A stretch of 56,109 bases of DNA from Bacteroidia bacterium (GCA_018000995.1 JAGNIU010000021.1:1-56109), one strand, 5' to 3'. Shown: positions 32,874 to 40,977, counted from the first letter of the stretch. The notes: generated from the sequence alone by a model not told the origin. Translations and numbers: made by a program.

Positions 32874-33347
32874 TTAACAGCATTTACCGCCCGGCGTACA
32901 ACTTGGTTTAGTTGCATTTTGTAAGTCGGACAATTTTACTTTTAATTTTTCCGGTGGAATGCCACAACTATCACTTGCCAAACAATTTGTTTGTTTTGAA
33001 GTTAAAAGAAATTGTTCGCCGTTAAATTCTAAACCATATTTTCCAATCGTATCACTTTGGTATTCTACTTCTATTTCAGCATCCTCAATACCAAGTTTGT
33101 TCTCGCTTAATTCAATTATGCTTAATAATTTTTGCGGGGCTAAACGATGATCGAAATCGTTTGCTTCCCACAATTGGAAATTCACCGTTTTTTCGTTGCG
33201 TACTGTTCCGCCGCAATCGATAAAGTGTTTTGTAATTTGTCCCACTTCCGTAACATGAAAATGTTCGGGCACTGTTATGCCGTTTGGTAATTGAAAAGTA
33301 ACAGACTTAGCTGTACTTAAATGTTTTTTAATGTCTGATAGTTTCAT
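32874..33347 (-). CDS. DUF6428 family protein
   Basis: A 157-residue soluble protein. The N-terminal half is LSTAKSVTFQLPNGITVPEH and FHVTEVGQITKHFIDCGGTV, and a beta-rich centre with EVEYQSDTIGKYGLEFNGEQ. It ends in a Cys cluster, KPSCTPGGKCC, plus NCLASDSCGIP before it. DUF6428 proteins occur in Bacteroidota ars operons between arsR and arsC, as here. The Cys-rich C-terminus suggests As(III) binding or chaperoning, which is inference. Second gene of the operon, 16 bp after arsR and 13 bp before the reductase. Confidence 0.85.
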   Translation of the reverse strand: MKLSDIKKHLSTAKSVTFQLPNGITVPEHFHVTEVGQITKHFIDCGGTVRNEKTVNFQLWEANDFDHRLAPQKLLSIIELSENKLGIEDAEIEVEYQSDTIGKYGLEFNGEQFLLTSKQTNCLASDSCGIPPEKLKVKLSDLQNATKPSCTPGGKCC

Positions 33348-33363
33348 AATTTCTCTTTTTTAA

Positions 33364-33693
33364 TTAGCAACACTTCATTTTTACTTTATAGCTCTCGAAT
33401 AAGGTATTAAAAATACTTTGCGCGTTTTTCCATTCCTTTTCATCAATACAATAACAAATTTTTACGCCGTCGATATCCCCTTTAATTAAACCCGCCTCTT
33501 TCAACTCTTTTAAATGTTGTGATACGGTGCTTTGTGATAAAGGCAACTCCTCTACAATATCACCACAAATACAACTTTGTTGTTTTAGTAAGAGTTGTAG
33601 AATGGCAATGCGTGCGGGATGTCCTAACGCTTTGGCATACTTGGCAATCTTATTATCCTTGCTTGTGAACTCTTCTGTTTTAGCTGTTCCCAT
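33364..33693 (-). CDS. arsR: ArsR/SmtB-family metalloregulator
   Basis: A 109-residue winged-helix repressor. AKYAKALGHPARIAILQLLL is the family start, and SCICGDIVEELPLSQSTVSQ gives the Cys pair (C41-x-C43) at the recognition-adjacent helix, a classic As(III) site. HLKELKEAGLIKGDIDGVKI is the wing. It ends KMKCC, adding Cys108 and Cys109 that could complete a three-thiol site. Binding of As(III) releases it from DNA. First gene of the operon; its start codon abuts a 28-bp palindrome, so autoregulation is very probable. Confidence 0.93.
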   Translation of the reverse strand: MGTAKTEEFTSKDNKIAKYAKALGHPARIAILQLLLKQQSCICGDIVEELPLSQSTVSQHLKELKEAGLIKGDIDGVKICYCIDEKEWKNAQSIFNTLFESYKVKMKCC

Positions 33694-33719
33694 ATTAATC
33701 GTAAAATTACGATTAATAT
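33692..33719 (-). promoter_or_regulatory. ArsR operator/promoter palindrome
   Basis: Perfect 13-bp arms, 33692-33704 and 33707-33719, with a 2-bp centre (core TTAATCGTAA.AA.TTACGATTAA). The arm reaches into the arsR start codon (33691-33693). A TAATTTTA -7-like box lies at its centre on the minus strand. This is the expected position and size for an ArsR dimer site. Confidence 0.85.
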
Positions 33720-33726
33720 ATTGAAT

Positions 33727-33761
33727 AAAAAAGAGGTTTAACTTTTTTAACTAAACCTCTT
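33727..33761 (-). terminator. Terminator of the gene at 33784-34311
   Basis: A perfect 10-bp stem, AAGAGGTTTA (33731-33740) and TAAACCTCTT (33752-33761), with an 11-nt loop. On the minus strand it is followed by a T-run. It insulates the ars operon from the membrane-protein gene upstream. Confidence 0.85.
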
Positions 33762-33783
33762 TCTTAAAAACTTATTAAATGTC

Positions 33784-34311
33784 TTACTTCATGTGTTTTA
33801 AGTTAACGGCATACATAATAACAAAGGCTGCATCAAATAATAACATTAATCCGATGACCACAACTCCTGCTATTTCTCCGGCACCTCCACCGGCTGAGCC
33901 CATCATAGCCATGGTTTCTTTACCGGCTACAATAAAACCTAAATACGGCAATATTTCACCCGCCAAATACAAATAGAAACCTTTCTTCTGTAATTTCCAC
34001 ATCATTAAAATTCCCATAAAGGATAATAAAATGTAAACGAAATTTAAATACGGTGATACTTGCATATAAACACTATCCTGCATCGCCATCATGTTCTCTT
34101 CCATTTTATCGGCCATCTCGGGACTAAAATCTCTCATTTTTTCAATGCTTTCGGCCATGTTCTCAGGGGTGTTCTGAATAATATTCCACACACCACTTAA
34201 CACACTTATACCACACATAATAAAACCTAATATGCAAATAACAGTAAGTAATTGCGGACGCTTAGGTTCCTGCATAGCTTGTTCAAACGAATTATCAATA
34301 GATGTTTCCAT
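33784..34311 (-). CDS. Membrane protein with KRPxxxTxICILGFI module
   Basis: A 175-residue membrane protein of about four helices. The cytoplasmic start is acidic (METSIDNSFEQAMQE), then KRPQLLTVICILGFIMCGIS, which matches the start of the protein at 20702-21040. Between helices 1 and 2 is a loop of about 35 residues rich in Met, Glu and Asp (NTPENMAESIEKMRDFSPEM, ADKMEENMMAM). Gly-rich helices follow (MGSAGGGAGEIAGVVV). Single-gene unit with its own terminator. No function is known. Confidence 0.7.
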   Translation of the reverse strand: METSIDNSFEQAMQEPKRPQLLTVICILGFIMCGISVLSGVWNIIQNTPENMAESIEKMRDFSPEMADKMEENMMAMQDSVYMQVSPYLNFVYILLSFMGILMMWKLQKKGFYLYLAGEILPYLGFIVAGKETMAMMGSAGGGAGEIAGVVVIGLMLLFDAAFVIMYAVNLKHMK

Positions 34312-34390
34312 GTTTTATATTTTGACCCATTGGGTTCTGTTTTTCATTTATAAATATAGTATAAAACCCTACGGGTTTTATGTAAAAATA

Positions 34391-34417
34391 AAAAAAGCCG
34401 CTATATAAATAGCGACT
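34391..34417 (-). terminator. Terminator of the DUF4190-like gene
   Basis: Stem 34396-34404 to 34409-34417, nine pairs with one mismatch, 4-nt loop. On the minus strand it is followed by a T-run. Confidence 0.75.
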
Positions 34418-34443
34418 TCTTTATAAAAGGTTGTAAATCGTTT

Positions 34444-34899
34444 TTAGTGGGCTGTAGTATCAGTAGGAGCAACTTGATCTATTCCGCTTTGTAACGAATC
34501 GACCATTTGCTGCATACCTTCCTTCATTCCTTCTCCCATTTTCTCTAATAATTCTTTACCTACATCACCTGCAGTTTTGTGTATTTCCATTACAGCAAAT
34601 ACTAATCTAACTGACATAATAGTAGCTAAAATACCAATTACTAAACCAGCAATTGCCATTCCTTTTTTAGCATTAGCCGCTTTAGCTTTCATAAAGCCCA
34701 TTATACTTAGAACTAAACCAACAATACTTAAAATAGTCCAGAAAATTGATAAGCCCATACCGCCGCCTGCAAAAGCTGCTAAGCCTGCCATTGGTGCAAC
34801 AATAAAATAAAGCACTAAGGCTACTAATGATATTACAAATCCTGCTATACCAAGACCTTTACCAGCATTAGCCGGTGCTGTGTTGTTTGTTTCTTCCAT
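34444..34899 (-). CDS. DUF4190-like small membrane protein
   Basis: A 151-residue protein. A short N-terminal tail (MEETNNTAPANAGKGLG), then three helices rich in Gly, Ala and Leu (GIAGFVISLVALVLYFIVAP; FWTILSIVGLVLSIMGFMKA; GMAIAGLVIGILATIMSVRL), and a cytoplasmic helical tail of about 40 residues (KELLEKMGEGMKEGMQQMVD). The KGLGIAGFVISL start and the KKGMAIAGLVIG repeat are typical of the DUF4190 group. The polar C-terminus is amphipathic. Its role is unknown. Single-gene unit. Confidence 0.65.
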   Translation of the reverse strand: MEETNNTAPANAGKGLGIAGFVISLVALVLYFIVAPMAGLAAFAGGGMGLSIFWTILSIVGLVLSIMGFMKAKAANAKKGMAIAGLVIGILATIMSVRLVFAVMEIHKTAGDVGKELLEKMGEGMKEGMQQMVDSLQSGIDQVAPTDTTAH

Positions 34900-35006
34900 T
34901 TTTTATTTTTTTTAGTTTATGAATTAATATTATTCAAAAAAAAGCCAAATTTTAGAGGTACGCAAGTTGAAATCTTAAAGGTTATTAACAAAGAGTTTTG
35001 TGTAAC

Positions 35007-35037
35007 GCAAAAAGTCCCGCTAAAGGCAGGACTTTTC
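35007..35037 (-). terminator. Terminator of the DUF5684-like gene
   Basis: Stem 35013-35021 to 35025-35033, nine positions with one mismatch and one wobble, 3-nt loop, A-run at left and TTTT at right. On the minus strand it follows the stop codon at 35056 and is followed by a T-run. Confidence 0.75.
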
Positions 35038-35055
35038 ATTATAAAAACGATTGAC

Positions 35056-35418
35056 TTAAGCTGCAGGTGCTGCGTCTTCGATTTTCTTATAAACTGAACT
35101 ATCGAAAGCTAAAATGCCATAAAATACAATGTTTAAGAAAATTAATCCAACTGTGAAGCCACCACTTTTTCCAAAAGAAAGCGATAAACGATGAATAATA
35201 ATTATCATAAACACAATGTTGGCAATTGGAATTAGCATTAAGAAAATCCACCACCAAGGTTTGTTTACAATTTTTAAAATAATCAAGAAGTTGTAAATCG
35301 GTATTAAACAAGCCCATCCTGGTTGACCTGCTTTAGCGAAAATTTTCCAATGAGAAATAATGACGAAAGCTATTATAGCCAGCCATAATAAAATCATAAT
35401 AATGAATCCAAAAATCAT
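35056..35418 (-). CDS. DUF5684 family membrane protein
   Basis: A 120-residue protein of three to four helices. The HWKIFAKAGQPGWACLIPIY segment with NFLIILKIVNKPWWWIFLML after it is the DUF5684 signature, found next to signal peptidase-like proteins in other genomes. The rest is LSLSFGKSGGFTVGLIFLNI and FYGILAFDSSVYKK. No catalytic residues are seen and no function is known. Single-gene unit between two terminators. Confidence 0.75.
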   Translation of the reverse strand: MIFGFIIMILLWLAIIAFVIISHWKIFAKAGQPGWACLIPIYNFLIILKIVNKPWWWIFLMLIPIANIVFMIIIIHRLSLSFGKSGGFTVGLIFLNIVFYGILAFDSSVYKKIEDAAPAA

Positions 35419-35477
35419 AGTTTAGGTTTTAAGGGTTAATACTACTAAATAAAAGCATTTTCAGTAAATACCCAAAT

Positions 35478-37202
35478 TTAGTTTTCCAATAACCACTTAC
35501 TATAATTTGCTTTTTGTTGTGCTGAGGCTGAAGTATTAAAAACCAATTTATACGAATCGAAATAACTTAAGCCTTGTTTAACATTCATGATTAATGTTTT
35601 TACTCTGCCCTGAGAAGAAACAGTTAATGCAATTTCTGCGTTTGAAAAATACTTTAACCAATTGTTTAAATCGTTTTTAATATCCTTCGCATTTACGGTC
35701 ATAATTTCATCGCCAATCGAAAGTCCTGCTTTCCATGCCGGAGAATACGGTGCAACTAATGTTACTTTACTAATATGGGCTTGCTCTGCAACTTTAAATC
35801 CGAAATCACTTTCACTTTTAAAATTACTTAGCTTTTTTTGCATCTCAATGCCAACATAATCGAAACATTGATTTAACATAGGTTCAAAATCTTCAGTGCC
35901 GTAAACGAATTTTTTAAAGAAATCAGCTAAAGAAATTCCTGCGGCATCTTCACATAATTTTACGATATCGGTTTCTGAATAACCTTTATTCTTTTTTCCG
36001 AATTCATTATATAATATTCTGCAAACATCTCTAAGTGATTTTTTATTCCCTGTATTCTTAAGAATTAAAATATCTAACATAAAGGCCACTAGATTTCCTT
36101 CATCGTAAATGGATGTTTTACGATAAGGCGCACCCGGCACATATCCATCTAACCAAGTTTCCCAACTACTATCGGCAACCGATAAATTAAAGCGCCCGTA
36201 ATTATGAAAATGTTTTTGCAAACGTTCTTCTAATGTTTCGAAATATTGTTCGTCTGTAAATACATTCGATGTCCGCAACATTACATCACCATAATAAGTA
36301 GTGAATCCTTCATATACATATCCTGTTTTGCAATAATTTTCCTTTGTGAAATCGTAAGGCAACATTTCAGTTGGACGAATGTACTTTACGTTCCAAGTAT
36401 GAAACAACTCGTGAGAACTTACGCCTAATAAATCTTCATAGGTTTTTCCTTCATTTAAATTGTAACCCGGACCTAAAACAACAACTGTGCTTTTTTGATG
36501 CTCCACACCATGATAAAATTTAAAAGGAAGAACTTGAAAAATAAAATGGTATTCATCAACAGGAATGCCTCCCCAAAATTTTAATTGCACTTCTGTAAAT
36601 GCTTTAAAGTGTTTTTTAATTTTCTCAAAATCAGGTTTGCACTCACCATTAAAGTGTAAATAATAGTTTACGCCATCCACTTCATAAAAATCAGTCTGTA
36701 TATTAGCACTCGCCATAAAAGGTGAATCAGCTAACTCATCAAAATTTTTCGTGACTAACTTTCTCTTATCAGACTTTAACTGACAAGCGATTTTATAATT
36801 ATCAGGAATATCTAATTCTAAAGTATGTTCTTCATTCATCCGGTTTGGAACATACATACACAAATGAACAGGATTTACATAAATCTGAGTTTCATCCGCA
36901 AAACAGGCTCCAGCGTTTAATTCGTTTGCGAAATAACTATATGTGATTTTTACTTCTGAAACGCCTTTTGTTTTAATGAGCCAACAGTCCTTTGTTGTTT
37001 TGGTAAACTCCAACACATTTTCTTTAGTATCAAATGCATCAACTCGCTTAATGTTCTTAGCAAAATTCCCCAATTCATATCTTCCTGGACGCCAAGCAGG
37101 CAATTGAAGCTCTAATGTGTCGGATTTAATATTATCAATATGAAGATCCACATAGATATAATGTGAGGCAGGGTTCTTTTGAAATAATTTATACTTAATC
37201 AT
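35478..37202 (-). CDS. M61 family metallopeptidase with PDZ domain
   Basis: A 574-residue glycyl aminopeptidase-like peptidase. The N-terminal beta domain (PTASHYIYVDLHIDNIK-like, about 1-160) comes before the zinc helix HELFHTWNVKYIRP (near residue 265; HExxH) and the third ligand in YVYEGFTTYYGD. VPGAPYRKTSIYDEGNLVAF is the usual later block. The PDZ domain is at about 455-540 (APYSPAWKAGLSIGDEIMTV). There is no signal peptide, so it is cytoplasmic, unlike some homologs that are exported. Zinc is bound by two His and one Glu. Divergent from the TPR protein gene upstream. Confidence 0.9.
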   Translation of the reverse strand: MIKYKLFQKNPASHYIYVDLHIDNIKSDTLELQLPAWRPGRYELGNFAKNIKRVDAFDTKENVLEFTKTTKDCWLIKTKGVSEVKITYSYFANELNAGACFADETQIYVNPVHLCMYVPNRMNEEHTLELDIPDNYKIACQLKSDKRKLVTKNFDELADSPFMASANIQTDFYEVDGVNYYLHFNGECKPDFEKIKKHFKAFTEVQLKFWGGIPVDEYHFIFQVLPFKFYHGVEHQKSTVVVLGPGYNLNEGKTYEDLLGVSSHELFHTWNVKYIRPTEMLPYDFTKENYCKTGYVYEGFTTYYGDVMLRTSNVFTDEQYFETLEERLQKHFHNYGRFNLSVADSSWETWLDGYVPGAPYRKTSIYDEGNLVAFMLDILILKNTGNKKSLRDVCRILYNEFGKKNKGYSETDIVKLCEDAAGISLADFFKKFVYGTEDFEPMLNQCFDYVGIEMQKKLSNFKSESDFGFKVAEQAHISKVTLVAPYSPAWKAGLSIGDEIMTVNAKDIKNDLNNWLKYFSNAEIALTVSSQGRVKTLIMNVKQGLSYFDSYKLVFNTSASAQQKANYSKWLLEN

Positions 37203-37227
37203 ACGTGGAGTTTACGCTATAAAATTA

Positions 37228-37235
37228 TAAATTTG
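37228..37235 (+). promoter_or_regulatory. -7 box of the TPR protein gene
   Basis: TAAATTTG matches TAnnTTTG and ends 8 nt before the ATG at 37244. No convincing -33 TTTG is seen at 18-20 nt. Confidence 0.5.
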
Positions 37236-37243
37236 GAGTCAAT

Positions 37244-38329
37244 ATGCTACGATTTTTAATAGTTTTTCTTTTTTGCGGTTTTAAGCTCTTATCGCAAGAT
37301 GCGGATACACTATTAACCACAATTTTGACTATTGAGAACGATACCACGCGCGTAAATCAATTATACAAGCATGGATTCGACCTTGTAGATAAAAATCCTC
37401 AATTAGCTTACGCTTACGCTCAAAATTGTGAACGGGCAGCCAAAAAAAGTAAATCGCTAAAACATATTTCAAAAAGTAAAAATTTATTAGGGCGTTTATT
37501 TTATACCCATGGTCATTACAAAAGAGCTGTTATTTATTTTGAAGACTATTTGGCCGGTAGCATTGCTCTCAAAGATACTTTAGGTATAGCTTTTGGTTAT
37601 ATGAATCTGGGAAACGCTTACATGCAATTAGAACACTTTGATAAAGTTGAACGTTTTTATTTAAAAGCTATTCACTACTATAATATCTTAAATAATAAAG
37701 AACAAGTGGCGAATGGTCTCACCAATTTAGCCGTCCTTAAACATTTGCAAAATCAATTAGATGCTGCCTTAGAAAATTATCAAAAAGCATTTGAAATTGG
37801 GAAACAATTAAATGATTACAACATTAAAGCCAATTGTTTAAATAACATGGCGCAAATTTTTTTCGATAAAGAAAGTTATGAAAAAGCATTAGCTTATAAT
37901 TACGACGCCCTTGAATTAAGAGAGTTAATGGAATTAGATGTAGATGCTGCCGATTCGCGCTTCAGTATTGCAGAAATAGCGCTAAAACAAAAAAATACTA
38001 CTCTTGCTGAAGAAAATTTAGAAATCGCTTTTCAGATTTGTAATAAAATTGGCTACAACCAGGGGAAAATAAATTATTACAAACTATTTTCTGAATTACA
38101 GGAACAAAAAAATAATTATCAATCGTCGATCGAAAATTTTAAACTTTACACCCAATTAAAAGATAGCATTCTCTTAACAGAAGGTAGCGAGCTGATATTT
38201 AATTTTAAAGAAGCCGTAGAACCAACATTTATTCACACAGAGAGTCAGTTTAAGAATATGTGGTTATTAGGTTTACTTTCCTTAATTTTAGTTATTATTC
38301 CATTCGTATTAATACGTTACAAACGATGA
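37244..38329 (+). CDS. TPR-repeat protein with C-terminal membrane anchor
   Basis: A 361-residue protein. Signal peptide MLRFLIVFLFCGFKLLSQ, then six or so tetratricopeptide repeats (about 40-300; IAFGYMNLGNAYMQLEHFDK, VERFYLKAIHYY, LTNLAVLKHLQNQLDAALEN). A transmembrane helix lies near 338-356 (MWLLGLLSLILVIIPFVLI) and the protein stops at RYKR. In Bacteroidota this layout normally continues into a kinase, LuxR or SpoIIE output domain, so this is a truncated or anchor-only form. It overlaps the SUI1 gene in an ATGA. Binds a partner in the periplasm; unknown which. Confidence 0.8.
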   Translation: MLRFLIVFLFCGFKLLSQDADTLLTTILTIENDTTRVNQLYKHGFDLVDKNPQLAYAYAQNCERAAKKSKSLKHISKSKNLLGRLFYTHGHYKRAVIYFEDYLAGSIALKDTLGIAFGYMNLGNAYMQLEHFDKVERFYLKAIHYYNILNNKEQVANGLTNLAVLKHLQNQLDAALENYQKAFEIGKQLNDYNIKANCLNNMAQIFFDKESYEKALAYNYDALELRELMELDVDAADSRFSIAEIALKQKNTTLAEENLEIAFQICNKIGYNQGKINYYKLFSELQEQKNNYQSSIENFKLYTQLKDSILLTEGSELIFNFKEAVEPTFIHTESQFKNMWLLGLLSLILVIIPFVLIRYKR

Positions 38330-38667
38330 GCAAGAAAGATAAAAGCCGCGTAAACATTGTTTACTCTACCAATCCTGATTTCAATTACGAAAGGGAAACC
38401 AATTTAAGCGTACGCAGTTTACCGCCTCAACAACAAAACTTAAAAGTGTATTTAGACAGATTAGGTGGTGGAAAATTATTAAGTCGCGTGAATGGCTTTG
38501 TGGGACCGGAAAGTGATTTAGATGTGTTAGCTAAATTATTAAAACAAAAATGCGGCGTGGGTGGTAATACTAAAAACGGAGAAATTTTAATTCAAGGCGA
38601 TAACCGCGATAAAATTATTCTAATTCTTACTAAAGAAGGCTACAAAATAAAAAAAGCCGGCGGTTAG
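38326..38667 (+). CDS. SUI1-family translation initiation factor (YciH-like)
   Basis: A 113-residue protein of the SUI1/eIF1 fold. Start at 38326 (MSKKDKSRVNIVY). Family blocks: KVYLDRLGGGKLLSRVNGFV, LDVLAKLLKQKCGVGGNTKN and EILIQGDNRDKIILILTKEG. YciH-type factors in bacteria modulate start-codon selection; the eukaryotic homolog eIF1 checks start codons. It overlaps the TPR gene by 4 bp (ATGA) and is coupled to it. A short-leader or leaderless organism could use such a factor, but that is speculation. Confidence 0.92.
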   Translation: MSKKDKSRVNIVYSTNPDFNYERETNLSVRSLPPQQQNLKVYLDRLGGGKLLSRVNGFVGPESDLDVLAKLLKQKCGVGGNTKNGEILIQGDNRDKIILILTKEGYKIKKAGG

Positions 38668-38719
38668 TCCCGTAGTAATTGCAAATTATTATTTACATTA
38701 CAGTACTAAAAATTTTATA

Positions 38720-40093
38720 ATGCTCAGGCCGTTACTTTTCTCTCTTTTACTTAGTCTGACGTTTACGTGTTTTAATGCGCAGGAAGAACAAACAATTAAC
38801 AAACTTCTCCTGAAATTAAAAACCGAAAAAGAGGATACCAATAAAGTAAAGACTCTGGATGCATTAAGCTACCACCTTGTATCGAAAGGAAATTTTGAAG
38901 AAGCTAAAGAATACATTCTTGAAACAAAAGCTTTAAGCGAGAAACTTAAGTTTAAACGCGGCTTCATATACTACCATAACAATCTTGGTTTGTACTACTA
39001 TTTTCAAGCCAACTTTCCGAAGGCACTTGAACAAGGACTTAAATCTTTAAAGATAGCAGAGGAATTAGCAGATTCGGCAAGGATTTTAGATTCATACGGA
39101 AATATTGGAAATGTTTATGCCGATTTGCAACAAAGAAATAAAGCTTTAGAATACTACAACAAAGCCTTAAAAATTTGCTTGCGGAAAAATGATTTGCGAG
39201 GAACGGCCGCTTACTATATTAATATTGGCATTATAGCAGATAATACTGGTGATTATCCAACAGCATTAACAAATTATTTCAACGGTCTGGATATTTTTTT
39301 GAAGTTGAAAAACAAAACTTACACTGCCCTTTGCTATAATAATATTGGTAATGCATATGCTAACCTTAATCTTTATGCTGAAGCTTTGAAATACTTTTTA
39401 AAGGCGCAGGACATTCAAATAGAAGTTAATAATATGGAAGGCGTCTCAACCACTTACATCAATATTGCGAGTCTTTACAATCATACCAGAGATTATAAAA
39501 AAGCTATTGAGTATACCGACTTAGGATTGAACAAAGCCCTTGAAATAGGTTATACAGATAACATCAGACTTGGTTATGAAAACATGGCGGATCTTTATTC
39601 TCATCTTGGTAATTACAAAAAAGCCTATGAATACCATGTAAAGTTTAAATTGTTAACCGATAGTATTTTTAATATTGATAACTCCAATCAATTGAGTGAT
39701 TTGAAAACTGACTTTGAAGTTCAGAAAAAACAAATTGAATTAGAGACAAAAGCTAAAGTTGAAAAAGAAAAAGTAGCGGCTGTAACTGCTGAAGAGAAAA
39801 AACGCCAGCAAATTATTATCTATTCTGTGTTAGCCGTTTTGATTATTGTAATTGTCTTTTCATTTTTTCTTTTCCAGCGCTTCAAAATTACACAGCGGCA
39901 AAAAAAATTAATTGAAATTCAGAAGGCAGAAGTAGAAAGACAAAAGCTAATTACCGAAGAGCAAAAATTAATTGTTGAAGAAAAACAAAAAGAAGTAATG
40001 GATAGCATACGTTATGCGCGAAGAATTCAACAGAGTTTATTGCCTACTGAAAAATATGTGGAAAGGCATTTGAAGAAATTAAAGAAGGATTAA
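38720..40093 (+). CDS. TPR-repeat signalling protein, apparently lacking its SpoIIE domain
   Basis: A 457-residue protein. Signal peptide MLRPLLFSLLLSLTFTCFNA, then seven or so TPRs (about 35-320; YHNNLGLYYYFQANFPKALE, YYINIGIIADNTGDYPTAL), one transmembrane helix near 370-390 (IIIYSVLAVLIIVIVFSFFL) and a coiled coil. It ends SIRYARRIQQSLLPTEKYVE and then RHLKKLKKD. The SIRYARRIQQSLLPT motif normally leads straight into a SpoIIE-type phosphatase domain; here the protein stops about 12 residues after it. Either a truncated output protein or an adaptor class. The next base is followed by a strong terminator, so it is a natural end of transcription. A similar gene sits just upstream. Confidence 0.8.
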   Translation: MLRPLLFSLLLSLTFTCFNAQEEQTINKLLLKLKTEKEDTNKVKTLDALSYHLVSKGNFEEAKEYILETKALSEKLKFKRGFIYYHNNLGLYYYFQANFPKALEQGLKSLKIAEELADSARILDSYGNIGNVYADLQQRNKALEYYNKALKICLRKNDLRGTAAYYINIGIIADNTGDYPTALTNYFNGLDIFLKLKNKTYTALCYNNIGNAYANLNLYAEALKYFLKAQDIQIEVNNMEGVSTTYINIASLYNHTRDYKKAIEYTDLGLNKALEIGYTDNIRLGYENMADLYSHLGNYKKAYEYHVKFKLLTDSIFNIDNSNQLSDLKTDFEVQKKQIELETKAKVEKEKVAAVTAEEKKRQQIIIYSVLAVLIIVIVFSFFLFQRFKITQRQKKLIEIQKAEVERQKLITEEQKLIVEEKQKEVMDSIRYARRIQQSLLPTEKYVERHLKKLKKD

Positions 40094-40097
40094 AAAC

Positions 40098-40125
40098 AAA
40101 AAGCCCCGACACATCGGGGCTTTCC
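40098..40125. terminator. Bidirectional terminator after the TPR gene
   Basis: Perfect 8-bp stem AGCCCCGA (40102-40109) and TCGGGGCT (40114-40121), 4-nt loop, A-run at left and T-rich run at right. It separates two convergent genes. Confidence 0.9.
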
Positions 40126-40152
40126 TTTTCCAACGATTAAATAACATGAAAT

Positions 40153-40923
40153 TTAATCTAGGGAGATTTTTTTAACCTGCGTGTGTTTTCCTTGCTGTAT
40201 CTTCACAAAATAAATTCCTTTTGCATTACTGCTGATATCAATAGGTTTGTTGTATTCGCCGGTAAAGTTTGGCAATTTTTCGTTGTAAACTTGTTTGCCT
40301 TGCATATCGTAAACAGTAACTTCAGCATCAGCTTTCTTTTTTAAATTGAAGTTCAAATTAAATTTTCCATCGTTTGGATTTGGATATAATTTCATATTAT
40401 CCATTTCCAATTTACTATCGTTACTGCCCAATTGGTCCTTTAAACGTTTCACATCTTCTTCACTTGCATCAGTGATATCCATATTTACCATTACAATTTT
40501 TGTATAATGCTTTTCTTTTTTATTGCCATCCTTATGCTCTCCGTCATCATTAATAATAATTACTTTTTTCACGTCCTTTCCGTTTGGATCAACGCCAGCT
40601 TCTTTCATCGCCTTTTCAATCTCTGCGTTTATTTCCCTTTCATTCATCATTTTGGCATCCGGACCAATTTCATCAATGGTAACTACTTTCATCACCTTGC
40701 CGTCCTTACCTTTTATTTCGTTAATTAAAACATTGCCTTCTTTATCCTGCCATTTAAAATCTTCAGGATTACTTGTTGTAAAAGTTGTGTCGGTTATTTT
40801 CTCTACACCATTAATATTCTCCACTTTTTTAATTCGGATAGTGGCTTCCTTCTTTTCTGTTGTTTGTGCGCTTAATGAAAGTCCTGCTATCATTAAAGCT
40901 ACTGTTGCTAATTGTGTTTTCAT
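40153..40923 (-). CDS. Secreted protein with T9SS type A sorting domain
   Basis: A 256-residue exported protein. Signal peptide MKTQLATVALMIAGLSLSAQ. The body is very charged (KDVKKVIIINDDGEHKDGN; EIEKAMKEAGVDPNGKDVKK), with many Asp, Glu and Lys and no Cys. The end is a type A sorting domain: MKLYPNPNDGKFNLNFNLKK, AEVTVYDMQGKQVYN, SSNAKGIYFVKIQQGKHTQV and KKISLD. The start is taken at 40923, since the upstream frame would add residues before a clean signal. It is divergent from the sensor kinase gene, and the TTAAA-box array between them may control both. No fold recognised in the body. Confidence 0.88.
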   Translation of the reverse strand: MKTQLATVALMIAGLSLSAQTTEKKEATIRIKKVENINGVEKITDTTFTTSNPEDFKWQDKEGNVLINEIKGKDGKVMKVVTIDEIGPDAKMMNEREINAEIEKAMKEAGVDPNGKDVKKVIIINDDGEHKDGNKKEKHYTKIVMVNMDITDASEEDVKRLKDQLGSNDSKLEMDNMKLYPNPNDGKFNLNFNLKKKADAEVTVYDMQGKQVYNEKLPNFTGEYNKPIDISSNAKGIYFVKIQQGKHTQVKKISLD

Positions 40924-40948
40924 TTTATTTAAGTTTAATTGTCTGATA

Positions 40949-40956
40949 CAAAAGTA
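40949..40956 (-). promoter_or_regulatory. -7 box of the T9SS cargo gene
   Basis: Reads TACTTTTG on the minus strand, matching TAnnTTTG, 25 nt upstream of the ATG at 40923. The expected -33 position overlaps the first TTAAA box at 40980-40984, so the array is well placed to act on this promoter. Confidence 0.6.
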
Positions 40957-40977
40957 CCCACGCAACAGAGGCGTCTT

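Noticed and set aside
32861..32917. Upstream extension of the arsenate reductase frame
   Set aside because: It would overlap the DUF6428 gene by 44 bp and add residues not typical for the family; the ATG at 32860 leaves a 13-bp gap like its neighbours.
34577..34810. Plus-strand frame opposite the DUF4190-like gene
   Set aside because: It is antisense to a hydrophobic membrane protein; such frames are long by codon composition and have no own signals.
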